Shown here one piece after another: positions 17,108 to 24,871 of a DNA stretch of 64,000 bases. The stretch's first letter is position 1. Each line of letters begins with the position of its first letter. The stretch is from a virus: positions 223,407-287,406 of the IMG/VR virus record IMGVR_UViG_3300013104_000001; one strand, 5' to 3'. The translations under genes were made by a program, and so were the position numbers. The notes under the pieces were generated by a model. The model did not search any database. It saw nothing but the letters and a program-made list of their open reading frames with translations, and was not told where the DNA came from.

Positions 17108-17713
17108 ATGTCTAAATTTGATGATCGGGTTAAAAGGTTACAGGAGTTCGGCAAGAATGCAAGACCTAGCTTTGTTGAAAAGCTGGATGACGTAACCAAG
17201 ATTAAACACGGGTGTCTCGATATAACGTACAAACGCTATCCGACGCCTGATGCAGAAATAGAGATTTTCTATAAAGAGAAGATTCTCTTAGCGCGTAAAC
17301 CCAATCTGACCGAAGCATTAGAGTACGCTTATGTCGGTGTTACCCTATCTAACCCGCTACTGGGCGACTGGTGCTACGGATATGAGAAGGATGATGTGTT
17401 ATCACATATCACCGATATGTTGAAAATGTTGGGGGTAGAGGTACCGCGTCCAAATGTAGACACCCGTCTCATCACAGGTATCCATCGTAGCATTCAGTTA
17501 CGCACTGAAGAGGGTTACCTTCATCCTAAAGAAGAAGACATCCGGGTAACAGTGCATCGTTGCATCCCTGCGAACTGGGGCGCACTAGTCACAACGATCT
17601 CGTTATCTAACTGGAATGTGACTATCAGTCAGAAGTTCAATGAATATGGTCATGACGGTCTGATCAACTTGGATGAATTGGCGCGTAAGTTATATGCGAA
17701 ACACTTTGAATAA
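17108..17713 (+). CDS. Unknown protein, 201 aa
   Basis: GCGAGGAA lies before the ATG. The product has a basic N-terminal helix and a mixed alpha/beta body with several Tyr and Trp, and no membrane segment or known motif. The stop is ten bases before the next gene's start and the two are probably co-transcribed. Function unknown. Confidence 0.7.
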   Translation: MSKFDDRVKRLQEFGKNARPSFVEKLDDVTKIKHGCLDITYKRYPTPDAEIEIFYKEKILLARKPNLTEALEYAYVGVTLSNPLLGDWCYGYEKDDVLSHITDMLKMLGVEVPRPNVDTRLITGIHRSIQLRTEEGYLHPKEEDIRVTVHRCIPANWGALVTTISLSNWNVTISQKFNEYGHDGLINLDELARKLYAKHFE

Positions 17714-17723
17714 CGAGGTTAAG

Positions 17724-18125
17724 ATGGGCAACGCATATTGTAAAGTCGTAGCGATTCACGGCATCTATGTCCATAGTGCGGCAATGGAAGCAATTTCAGC
17801 GAAGTATAAAAAGTGCTTTCGTTTGGCATACAACTTCGTCAATGCTACCCAGCTATCGCAGCAACTCAAGTTAGCGTCACGCAACAGCGAGATCCTGATC
17901 GTTGATACCAGCGAATTCACCCGCCGGGCATTGGTCAATTTGGATGAGCAGTTCTATTGCATCTATCCAGGTGGTGAGCAACCCACCGAAGCTTCACAGA
18001 AACACCAACGTGGTTGCCGTATGACGCCTCACTGTATGCATATTGAAATCGGCGATATAAACGATTTTGAGAGCCTTAAGTGGGAAATACGACCTGATGC
18101 TGGTATTCGCATCACACGTCCTTAG
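17724..18125 (+). CDS. Small unknown protein, 133 aa
   Basis: I choose ATG 17724, behind CGAGGTTAAG. Starts further upstream in frame lie inside the previous gene and lack a ribosome binding site. The product has Cys at seven or so positions and alternates strands and helices; an early VVAIHGIYV strand is conspicuous. Ends next to a convergent terminator. No family recognised. Confidence 0.7.
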   Translation: MGNAYCKVVAIHGIYVHSAAMEAISAKYKKCFRLAYNFVNATQLSQQLKLASRNSEILIVDTSEFTRRALVNLDEQFYCIYPGGEQPTEASQKHQRGCRMTPHCMHIEIGDINDFESLKWEIRPDAGIRITRP

Positions 18126-18127
18126 GA

Positions 18128-18165
18128 CGGCATATAACCCCTCCGTAATGGAGGGGCTTTTATGA
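18128..18165. terminator. Convergent-junction terminator with CGGCATA
   Basis: CGGCATA, then a 7-bp stem CCCCTCC/GGAGGGG with loop GTAAT, then CTTTTATGAC. A run of ten T follows further downstream at 18172-18181. Lies between converging genes. Confidence 0.8.
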
Positions 18166-18182
18166 CACTGCTTTTTTTTTTA

Positions 18183-18524
18183 TTACAATACCAACCCCTG
18201 AGCGAGCTGGGAACTATATTGAGTGACATGATAGTTCGCAGATTTCTCAAGCTGTTCGGTACAGCGATAAACACGCGGTTTCATTAACGGAATTCCAGCC
18301 GCCGTTAATACCCGTTGGTTGTCGGTATTCTCGTCAACTTTGATCGTGACCTCCGTTGTTTGAAAACCGAAGACTTCACGTTTGACCGCACGGTACTCTG
18401 CATCAAGACAAACAATCTTGTTATTCAGAACCAACCGTACACAAACAGGGTACGTGGTAGTAAAACGACTACCCAACCCAGATAAGGCAACCTTAAGCAA
18501 AGCTTGTTTCATTGTTTGCAGCAT
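18183..18524 (-). CDS. Small unknown protein, 113 aa
   Basis: Minus-strand gene ending next to the shared terminator. The start is uncertain: ATG 18524 is my choice, and an in-frame GTG at 18539 is possible; neither has a strong ribosome binding site. The product is beta-rich (TTEVTIKVDENTDN) with no membrane segment. It lies 59-74 bases downstream of the frameshifted gene and may share its transcript. No family recognised. Confidence 0.6.
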   Translation of the reverse strand: MLQTMKQALLKVALSGLGSRFTTTYPVCVRLVLNNKIVCLDAEYRAVKREVFGFQTTEVTIKVDENTDNQRVLTAAGIPLMKPRVYRCTEQLEKSANYHVTQYSSQLAQGLVL

Positions 18525-18598
18525 GTGTGTAGTTTCCACGAATGATGGAAGAAGTAATGTAATGGGGGAAAGTATCCATCTTGTCCCCTCATAATAAT

Positions 18599-19069
18599 TT
18601 ATTTGCCGGCCAACTTTGCAAGTTCTTCATGTAACTTTTTCATTTCTTTCTGACCGTCAGGTAACTCTTTGTTGAAGTCAGCTAATCCGTACATAAGTTC
18701 TTTACGCTTACAGTACGGGTACTTCATCCATTGCTGGAATGATAAACCGAATTTGCCCAGTATATCACATCTTAGATATTCTAAAACATAATTTCGGTAT
18801 CCGACCAGATCCAGACTGTTCTCCTGCTCTGACTGCATCACGAGAGAGAAAGGCGATGTCTCTGCGTCATGATCGACAATACCAAAGGTATCGTCGTAGA
18901 GTTCAGTCATACGGATCAACGGATATTCCCGATGGGCCGTCAGGAACTTGGGATCATCTAATGCCTTATCCCAAGCATCACTGCGATCAGTAACGTCTAA
19001 ACCGAAATCCCAATGGATTAGATGTCGGCTTGTTCGAACGTCTGATTCAACGTATTCACCATGAGGGTA
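18599..19069 (-). CDS. C-terminal extension likely reached by -1 frameshift
   Basis: This frame is open from just upstream of the eight-T run to 18599, and it encodes convincing acidic sequence from its first codons (for example WDFGLDVTDRSDAWDKAL). There is no ATG, GTG or TTG for the first 50 codons; the first is a TTG at 18919. A TAA in this frame sits immediately before the slippery site, so the frame can be entered only there. I infer it is translated by -1 slippage from the upstream 548-residue gene, adding about 156 residues to its first 532 to make a product near 688 residues. The alternatives are a start at TTG 18919 or ATG 18910 for a 106- or 103-residue protein, or a single-base sequence error. 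Confidence 0.65.
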   Translation of the reverse strand, partial: YPHGEYVESDVRTSRHLIHWDFGLDVTDRSDAWDKALDDPKFLTAHREYPLIRMTELYDDTFGIVDHDAETSPFSLVMQSEQENSLDLVGYRNYVLEYLRCDILGKFGLSFQQWMKYPYCKRKELMYGLADFNKELPDGQKEMKKLHEELAKLAGK

Positions 19070-20664
19070 AAAAAAACTTTACCGACGTTCAGCGGCGTGT
19101 ACGCAGGGAACATGTTGTTCACCATCGGCTGTCTGGTTTCACAGACTGGGCATTTCCAACGCGGCATTGCCATCACGCCAATAGTCACCCGGTTAATGAA
19201 TGCACCGACCTGATCGTTGAACGCTTTACGGATATCCTGCACGGCACTGAACTGTTTCAGCAGGCTAGCGATGTCTTCTTCGCTATCAACATATTTGCCA
19301 TCATCAAATTCGATACGTGCAATCCAGTGTGCGTAACCACGCATAGAGGAGAGAGCAGCTTGTTTGTTGATGTACTCCTCACGCTGTTCACGTGTGAGAC
19401 TGTTGTTAAACGTTTCAGCAACCGCCTGCTCGATGGTGTTGATCCAGTCCTGACCAGCATCAGTTTTCTGTTCGAGAGATGGCACGCGCAGATAGTACTT
19501 AACGCCAGCGACTTCGAAGGTATTGTCTTTCAGAACTTCGAAGGCGGTTTGGTAAGCAATAACCTGTTCAGCCGTGCGAGCAGAATAATGCGACATGTGT
19601 TCGCGCTGTACACTGCTCAGACGTGAGTTGTCGATGATTGTCAGACGAGCGATGTTAACTTTAGCCGCTTCGATGTGGTTACATTTCTTCGGATCAACAA
19701 CGCAACCCTGAGCGATCTGATAACCAGATTTGAAACGTGCACCGAGATAGGCCGCAGCCAGCAGATCCAGATCAGGTTCTTTGATCAGACCACGCAGGAC
19801 TTTCTTATCGGTGGTGCCGATAGATGAATCGGTGATCATACCCAACAGGAAGTCAGCCATGTGTTTGCGCACAATGACATCGAGGTTGTTGAATACAATA
19901 CCGTTAGTACGACGACCGATGGTGACCTTTTCATTCATCAATGAAGTTTGCATATCAACAAACTCATCGTCACCGGCAATCAGGATGGTGACCCACAGAC
20001 CGGAATGCGGCAAAGGCAGATGGACATAGTCACCCATGTTCATAACTGAACGCGCACGCATAACTGCCTGCTGGCCAGTTAAACGACCATCTTCGCTGAC
20101 AGATTTCTTAACCGGTGGTTTAGAGATACCCTGGACCGTACCGTTTGGTAACAGGATGCCCTGCAGCCATTCAGCACCGCTGTAAGTAATGGTGTCGCGT
20201 AACCCATCTTTATAAGACAGGTTAGAGATTGCAGCACTGACCAGAGCCAGCCAAATAAAGGCGCGTTCCTGGCCGTGCAGGCTGATGATCTCTTTCAGTA
20301 ACTTAGTGTCACCTGAAGCATCATCAAGTTCATTCATCATCGCAACTGCTTCATCGTAGTTGCTGTGAATGATCGACATCACGCCGCCATCAGTAGCGTC
20401 TTTGATATTAGCAAACGCTTTGATGATCGGGTTCTGGTTTCTGTTAGAGATCGGCTGTTCAACACGCAGGTCTTCCTGCTCAGTTACTTCAGCCTCTGGC
20501 AGCACACCCGGCCCGCTTGCAGGTTGGTCTTCATCAACAGGGGTAGGCGCTGGTGCCGGCGCTGACTTTACATCAACACGTGGTGAATCGGGATCAACAG
20601 CAGGAACAGCATTGACCACTTCTTCGTTCTGCTGTGAAGCAGTGACGTTGTTATCATCGGACAT
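19018..20664 (-). CDS. 548-aa protein with Pro/Ala-rich N-terminus; zero-frame product
   Basis: GGGAAGGA precedes the ATG. Residues 1 to about 75 are Pro, Ala, Glu and Asp-rich and disordered. The body (about 80-500) is helical. A CPVC pair near residue 505, followed by RQP, resembles half of a zinc ribbon. The zero frame stops 17 codons after the eight-T run that begins the putative frameshift. A main product plus a longer frameshift product is the hallmark of tail assembly chaperones (lambda G/GT type), but this protein is much larger than those, so that role is only a hypothesis. Located in a minus block with a small upstream partner. Confidence 0.8.
   Translation of the reverse strand: MSDDNNVTASQQNEEVVNAVPAVDPDSPRVDVKSAPAPAPTPVDEDQPASGPGVLPEAEVTEQEDLRVEQPISNRNQNPIIKAFANIKDATDGGVMSIIHSNYDEAVAMMNELDDASGDTKLLKEIISLHGQERAFIWLALVSAAISNLSYKDGLRDTITYSGAEWLQGILLPNGTVQGISKPPVKKSVSEDGRLTGQQAVMRARSVMNMGDYVHLPLPHSGLWVTILIAGDDEFVDMQTSLMNEKVTIGRRTNGIVFNNLDVIVRKHMADFLLGMITDSSIGTTDKKVLRGLIKEPDLDLLAAAYLGARFKSGYQIAQGCVVDPKKCNHIEAAKVNIARLTIIDNSRLSSVQREHMSHYSARTAEQVIAYQTAFEVLKDNTFEVAGVKYYLRVPSLEQKTDAGQDWINTIEQAVAETFNNSLTREQREEYINKQAALSSMRGYAHWIARIEFDDGKYVDSEEDIASLLKQFSAVQDIRKAFNDQVGAFINRVTIGVMAMPRWKCPVCETRQPMVNNMFPAYTPLNVGKVFFTLMVNTLNQTFEQADI
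19069..19077 (-). promoter_or_regulatory. Candidate -1 ribosomal frameshift site, T TTT TTT
   Basis: Read on the minus strand the codons are GTT TTT TTT ACC. The heptamer T TTT TTT fits the X XXY YYZ slippery rule exactly in the zero frame. Slipping back one base gives TAC and enters the frame below, which lacks a start codon of its own for 50 codons. I could not see an obvious downstream pseudoknot by eye. Confidence 0.6.
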
Positions 20665-20681
20665 TATGTAGCATCCTTCCC

Positions 20682-21155
20682 TTATTTAAGCTTCTTATTG
20701 AGATCGACCAGCGTAGGCTCATCGATTTTATCTTTTGCTGCAGCTGCTACGCCGTGAGCGTGTGCTACATCAGACGACGCCAGGATAGGAGCGCAGTGGT
20801 TCTGCATGACGTCCATCAACTTTGCTTGTTGCTGTACATAGAGCTCATGGATGCGCAGGAATTCAGACAGGTTATTAACATCCATGGCATAACCGGTACG
20901 GCCAGCATGTTGCGCTTTGATGTTCGGCAATTCAGCATCGACAGCTTTGGTTGCTTCCAAGGCTTTTTCGATATGCATGCTCAGCGCAGTTGGGTTTGGA
21001 TGAAAACGCACGATGTTGTTGTTAACTGCCAACAAACAGGTGTTATTGATTTCATTACGCAAATTAATCGTATAACTTGCGACATCGTTTAGATATTCCC
21101 AAAAATGGTCCGGCTGATGTACTTCCGGTGCCGTTGGGGGTTTATGTCCAGACAT
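20682..21155 (-). CDS. Unknown helical protein, 157 aa
   Basis: CAAGGACC precedes the ATG. The protein is largely alpha-helical, with Ala, Asn, His and Leu, no membrane segment and a Lys-rich end. It is the first gene of the minus block and lies 17 bases before the 548-residue gene, so the two are co-transcribed. Its promoter should be in the divergent gap 21156-21244. Function unknown. Confidence 0.75.
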   Translation of the reverse strand: MSGHKPPTAPEVHQPDHFWEYLNDVASYTINLRNEINNTCLLAVNNNIVRFHPNPTALSMHIEKALEATKAVDAELPNIKAQHAGRTGYAMDVNNLSEFLRIHELYVQQQAKLMDVMQNHCAPILASSDVAHAHGVAAAAKDKIDEPTLVDLNKKLK

Positions 21156-21244
21156 AAGAGGTCCTTGAGGTGGCTTTACTTGAGGCTTACATATATTGAC
21201 GCGAAAGATGTCGACAATTACAACGTTTTATAAAAGGAAAGGAC

Positions 21245-22153
21245 ATGAGTCAAATTACCGATTTAACCGCAGAGGATCGTAAACTTACCCCACTCTCTGC
21301 CGATGATAGTCAACCTGACGTAGGTGACTTCAGTGATCTTAATGATTACCTCATGTCAGTGGTTGCCGACGTCCGTCGTGAAAAGATCATTGAGCTGTGC
21401 CAGAACTTAGCAGCATTGCAAAAGCATCAGGTCCAGCCCGACATCGACCGCCTGTTAATGATGGCAAACGATGGTGAAGCACCAGCTGTTCTCGATGACA
21501 TTACCCGGTTGTTATTTGAACACGCTTATGATCTGACAAAAGACATGGGGTTCAACTGGGCAGACGACATCGAGTTTGATCAGCTGTTCTTACTGGCGGA
21601 TATCATTGAAGGTGCTATGCTACTTGAAGGCATGGAAGACTACGGTGATATCTCCTCTATCCTTGATGGCGATGATTCTATCGAAGAGAAGGTTGTCGAT
21701 ATCTGGGGCTTTATCCTGGATAAAGATATGCATCATCTCTTTGATCAGATTGATTCAATTGAGGAAGCGACACTGGATGGTATCAATCGTGTGATTACCC
21801 GTCCATACGCACCGACCGCTTATGAAGATAACCAAGCACCACTGCCATTCGTGGTAGAACGCTTGATTGCTCATAAGGAAATCATGCGAAAAGATTCTAT
21901 CGCTTATGGGCATGTTTCCAATGGCGGGGCATTAGGCGTCACGTTAGACTCCTTAATCACGCTGTATACCACCGAACTGCAACAGGTTACTGATGTCAAA
22001 TCATTAGTCGATGAACTGGTCTATTTCACGTTGATCAGTGATACCCCTGATGGCTTGTGTAACTCGGCCGCTAAGAAACTCGCTGAAGCGTGGATTGATG
22101 ACATTCAACAGGTTAACGTTGTTGGCTCACAAATTGACAGGATGCTGCCATGA
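21245..22153 (+). CDS. Unknown acidic protein upstream of RNA polymerase subunit, 302 aa
   Basis: AAAGGAAAGG sits before the ATG. The protein is acidic (many Asp and Glu), helical and Leu/Ile-rich, without a recognised fold. Its stop overlaps the following polymerase subunit's start by four bases (ATGA type), so the two are translationally coupled. Stoichiometric co-production hints at a partner or packaging role for the polymerase subunit; this is inference. Confidence 0.75.
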   Translation: MSQITDLTAEDRKLTPLSADDSQPDVGDFSDLNDYLMSVVADVRREKIIELCQNLAALQKHQVQPDIDRLLMMANDGEAPAVLDDITRLLFEHAYDLTKDMGFNWADDIEFDQLFLLADIIEGAMLLEGMEDYGDISSILDGDDSIEEKVVDIWGFILDKDMHHLFDQIDSIEEATLDGINRVITRPYAPTAYEDNQAPLPFVVERLIAHKEIMRKDSIAYGHVSNGGALGVTLDSLITLYTTELQQVTDVKSLVDELVYFTLISDTPDGLCNSAAKKLAEAWIDDIQQVNVVGSQIDRMLP

Positions 22154-23460
22154 ATATCCGTGATTACTTACTACTGGCCTTTAAGAATAAAGCATATCGA
22201 CACCGTCAGTGGGTGCTGAGTGTCATGAGTATGGTCGGTACTCCTGATGGCGCAACACAGACCAGAGAGAATGTGCCTTATCAATGCCAACTAATCCGCA
22301 CCGGCGAAATCCTACAATGGTGCTACTGGGATGACTATGAAAAAACCTTTGTTCCAATCGACGACATCGATGTTAACTTCCCCGTCTTCAGACCAGAAGA
22401 CGAATTTATTATTAATGCTGGCGAGTTCCCTAATGTCAGTGAAACGCTTGTTACTACTTTCGGGCGTATTCTGGCTAACCATTATTATTTTGTCGATGTA
22501 CTTGACGATCGGGTTCCTTACCAGAACGTAGAGTTCAATCGCGGGATGCTGGAAAAGATCTTCAAAGCACGCGTGTTGGAAAACGATGAAGATCTGCGTC
22601 GCTCTGATAGAAGTTTTATCACTGTCGATGAGTTCAAGCGTTGCATCGATAATGGCTATGCATTAGGTGGCCTGTCGAAACTCTGTGTACCAACCGCTTG
22701 TCCTGAAACTATGTATCCGCCGAAGTTTATTATTGAGATGCGTGATCGCCTGTTTGCTGAGCACGCGGACGAACTCAATAACCCGGTAGTGATGGGTCGT
22801 ATTCAGGACCAGCTGTTAACCGAATACCGTAAGTTCTTAATGGCAACTCCGTCTGCGAAGTTCTTCGTTATTAAGAAGACCATCGACCAGGCATTCAACG
22901 CCATGTTCTTAACCGGTGGTATCGCAGGTGCATTCGGTGGCAACACGGTTATTACCAACTCGCTCTATGAAGGTTGGAACCTGAAGAACTTCCCGGCGCT
23001 GGTTAATGGATCTATCGAAGCTTCATTCGACCGCGGTGCTGCAACAGCTGATGGTGGCGAAAAGGTTAAGATCCTGATTCGTGCAACACAGAACATCAAT
23101 ATCACTCCTGATGACTGTGGTGTGAAGATCGGGGTTCCGTGGGAGATCCCAGAGTCGATGAAGACACGCTTCATTAACTCCTACATTTTCCAAGGTGACC
23201 AAACGGTATTGTTGACACCTGAGAACATCGATCAGTTTGTCGGTAAGCCGTTGATGGTGCGTTCTCCTGACTTCTGCCAACAGTCACATGGTGATACCTG
23301 TCAGTACTGTGCAGGTGCACACAACGCAACCAACACCCGCGGGATGTCATCCGGTACATCCAAGATCGGTTCTACCCTCATGCTGTTATCGATGAAGGCA
23401 ATGCATAAAGGTAGTAAGATCGATCTGATCAAATACGACCTCGATGAAGTCTTCAACTAA
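22150..23460 (+). CDS. RNA polymerase beta-prime C-terminal part, virion type
   Basis: Near residues 368-420 the protein reads VRSPDFC, then C-x6-C-x2-C, then a Gly/Ser/Thr-rich trigger-loop-like stretch ending in LLSMKAMH. This is the same block as in the other beta-prime C-terminal subunit at 6547, but strongly diverged, so the window encodes pieces of two different enzymes. By content it fits the virion polymerase subunit of phiKZ (gp80, recall), which is injected to transcribe early genes. It is shorter (436 against 655 residues) and lacks the long C-terminal part. Start overlaps the upstream gene. Confidence 0.82.
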   Translation: MNIRDYLLLAFKNKAYRHRQWVLSVMSMVGTPDGATQTRENVPYQCQLIRTGEILQWCYWDDYEKTFVPIDDIDVNFPVFRPEDEFIINAGEFPNVSETLVTTFGRILANHYYFVDVLDDRVPYQNVEFNRGMLEKIFKARVLENDEDLRRSDRSFITVDEFKRCIDNGYALGGLSKLCVPTACPETMYPPKFIIEMRDRLFAEHADELNNPVVMGRIQDQLLTEYRKFLMATPSAKFFVIKKTIDQAFNAMFLTGGIAGAFGGNTVITNSLYEGWNLKNFPALVNGSIEASFDRGAATADGGEKVKILIRATQNINITPDDCGVKIGVPWEIPESMKTRFINSYIFQGDQTVLLTPENIDQFVGKPLMVRSPDFCQQSHGDTCQYCAGAHNATNTRGMSSGTSKIGSTLMLLSMKAMHKGSKIDLIKYDLDEVFN

Positions 23461-23481
23461 CTAAGCGCATACATTTACAAA

Positions 23482-23511
23482 CCTACATTATACAGGGGAT
23501 AGTATAATCCC
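23482..23511 (+). promoter_or_regulatory. Putative promoter CCTACATTAT with downstream dyad
   Basis: The motif at 23482-23491 is identical to the one at 63398. Five bases later a dyad GGGAT-agtata-ATCCC (23496-23511) covers the likely transcription start and could be an operator. The start codon of the alarmone-hydrolase-like gene follows 39 bases after the motif. Confidence 0.5.
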
Positions 23512-23530
23512 TAATTAATTGAGGTGTGTG

Positions 23531-24151
23531 ATGGACATTGTATTAAAAGCTGAGTTAGTGGCAGTGACTGCCCATGATGCGGTTGGACAGAAACGCAAGT
23601 TCACGGGTGAGCCGTATTGGACTCACCCGCAGAAGGTTGCCGACGTTGTTGCACAGCGCCAAGACGACCATATGTACTTTCAGTACTATGACTGGGACCT
23701 GGTAGCCGCAGCTTGGCTACATGACGTTGTTGAAGACACTCAGATATCCCAGGACTTTATCGTAAAACATTTTGGTCCTGATATTGCTCAGTTTGTTTTC
23801 GATGTGACTGAGCAGAACGTCTACGGTCCTAAATCTCAGAACGCATTACATGAGATCAATCGTTTAAGCAAAGTGTGTGATAAGAGTAAGTTCTTAAAGC
23901 TCTGCGACATCTATTGTAACGTGAGCGATATCTGCGTTGAGAGCGGCGAGCAGTTCATCGGCGCTTGGGTACCAACTAAGATCGCAACCGTATTGGCGAT
24001 TGGTAATGAGTCGCCAATGTTCCAAGGATTCGGGAAGGATATTCTGGATGTGATCGAAACAAAGATCAAGTCAGTCTATCCAACTCTCGATTACGGTAAG
24101 TTGTTCAAGGAAGCAATGAGCCGGTTAGAAAAAGCGAAAGGGCTTTCATAA
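23531..24151 (+). CDS. HD-domain (p)ppGpp hydrolase-like protein, 206 aa
   Basis: The sequence has the SpoT/MESH1 hydrolase pattern: H32 (PYWTHP, metal ligand), H64-D65 with E68-D69 (LHDVVEDT), then D126 and N130 (KLCDIYCNVSD, compare KLADRLHN). A GxxxxxFV..VTE step lies between. The family removes the 3'-pyrophosphate from (p)ppGpp or from NADPH using Mn2+. The 206-residue size fits stand-alone small alarmone hydrolases and there is no synthetase or TGS domain. Start at ATG 23531 behind GAGGTG. It leads an accessory operon behind its own promoter, directly before a Tad2-like gene. Likely role: lower host alarmone or another nucleotide signal during infection. Confidence 0.82.
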   Translation: MDIVLKAELVAVTAHDAVGQKRKFTGEPYWTHPQKVADVVAQRQDDHMYFQYYDWDLVAAAWLHDVVEDTQISQDFIVKHFGPDIAQFVFDVTEQNVYGPKSQNALHEINRLSKVCDKSKFLKLCDIYCNVSDICVESGEQFIGAWVPTKIATVLAIGNESPMFQGFGKDILDVIETKIKSVYPTLDYGKLFKEAMSRLEKAKGLS

Positions 24152-24180
24152 GCAGTACCCTCTCTGTACCCGAGATATGA

Positions 24181-24378
24181 ATGACAACAAACCCGCAGTT
24201 TTCTTTTGCAGCTCAAATTGTTGAAGCCGCACACAGCTCAAGCAAACTGGAAATAGGACGTGAGACCGATACGCAAAAGAACCTGTTCGTTCTGCGTAAA
24301 GGTATTCCGTTCGACTTCTCGTTTATCATGTCTGAAGAAGCGATTTACCAACTTCGACAGGCAGGGCATATCAACTAA
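24181..24378 (+). CDS. Small unknown protein, 65 aa
   Basis: A short frame between the HD hydrolase and the Tad2-like gene with a weak GAG ribosome binding site. The product is soluble with two possible helices and no motif. Support comes from the tight spacing (29 bases after the previous gene, 15 before the next) and the absence of another gene in the gap. Confidence 0.6.
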   Translation: MTTNPQFSFAAQIVEAAHSSSKLEIGRETDTQKNLFVLRKGIPFDFSFIMSEEAIYQLRQAGHIN

Positions 24379-24393
24379 ACTGCTGAGGTAAGT

Positions 24394-24822
24394 ATGACTA
24401 ATAAATCGGAGATCTCACACGGTGGCGGCGATCAACCAGTCGACAAAGAGCAGAGTCATCTCTCTGTACTGGTGAATTACTCAACTGGCGTGATGGAAGG
24501 TGATCGTTTCAGTTACTCGGTAGCACTGGCCCTTGTTAAAGACGGGATCAAGGTCAAGCGTGAAGATTGGAATAATGCATTCCTTGTCTTCGTGCCGGGT
24601 ACGCAGAATGTAGAACTGCCCAAAGGGTCACCGTATGAAGTCGCACTCCACGGTAAGAAGACGGTTGCCAATATTCGTCCGCACATTGACCTGTACACGG
24701 AGTACGGTGAGTTCGAGGTCGGCTGGGTTCCTTCTCAGCAAGACCATCATGCACAAGACTGGATGATTGTGCTTGAACCCTCCGTCGATGAAAAAGACGA
24801 TAAAGAAAAAGATAAGCCATAA
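24394..24822 (+). CDS. tad2: Tad2-like anti-Thoeris protein (DUF2829), 142 aa
   Basis: The core (about residues 36-130) follows the DUF2829/Tad2 pattern: FSYSVALALVKDGIKVKRE-x-W-N, a VFVPG strand, a variable insert, then VGWVPSQQDHHAQDWMIV. The last matches the family's W-x-(P/A)SQ-x-D-x-x-A-x-DW ending very well. Tad2 is a cytoplasmic sponge that binds the cyclic ADP-ribose isomer made by Thoeris TIR proteins, and some members bind CBASS nucleotides. An N-terminal extension of about 35 residues and a Lys/Glu/Asp tail are extra. GAGG precedes the ATG. It is the last gene before a terminator. Confidence 0.82.
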   Translation: MTNKSEISHGGGDQPVDKEQSHLSVLVNYSTGVMEGDRFSYSVALALVKDGIKVKREDWNNAFLVFVPGTQNVELPKGSPYEVALHGKKTVANIRPHIDLYTEYGEFEVGWVPSQQDHHAQDWMIVLEPSVDEKDDKEKDKP

Positions 24823-24826
24823 TCCC

Positions 24827-24856
24827 AGGGTGTCCGAAAGGGCACCCTTTATGCCC
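24827..24856 (+). terminator. Terminator after Tad2-like gene
   Basis: Stem AGGGTG(t)CC / GGCACCCT with a GAAAG loop, followed by TTATGCCC. Fits the TTTATGCC tail signature. Confidence 0.75.
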
Positions 24857-24871
24857 ATTAGGAGTTTTGCC

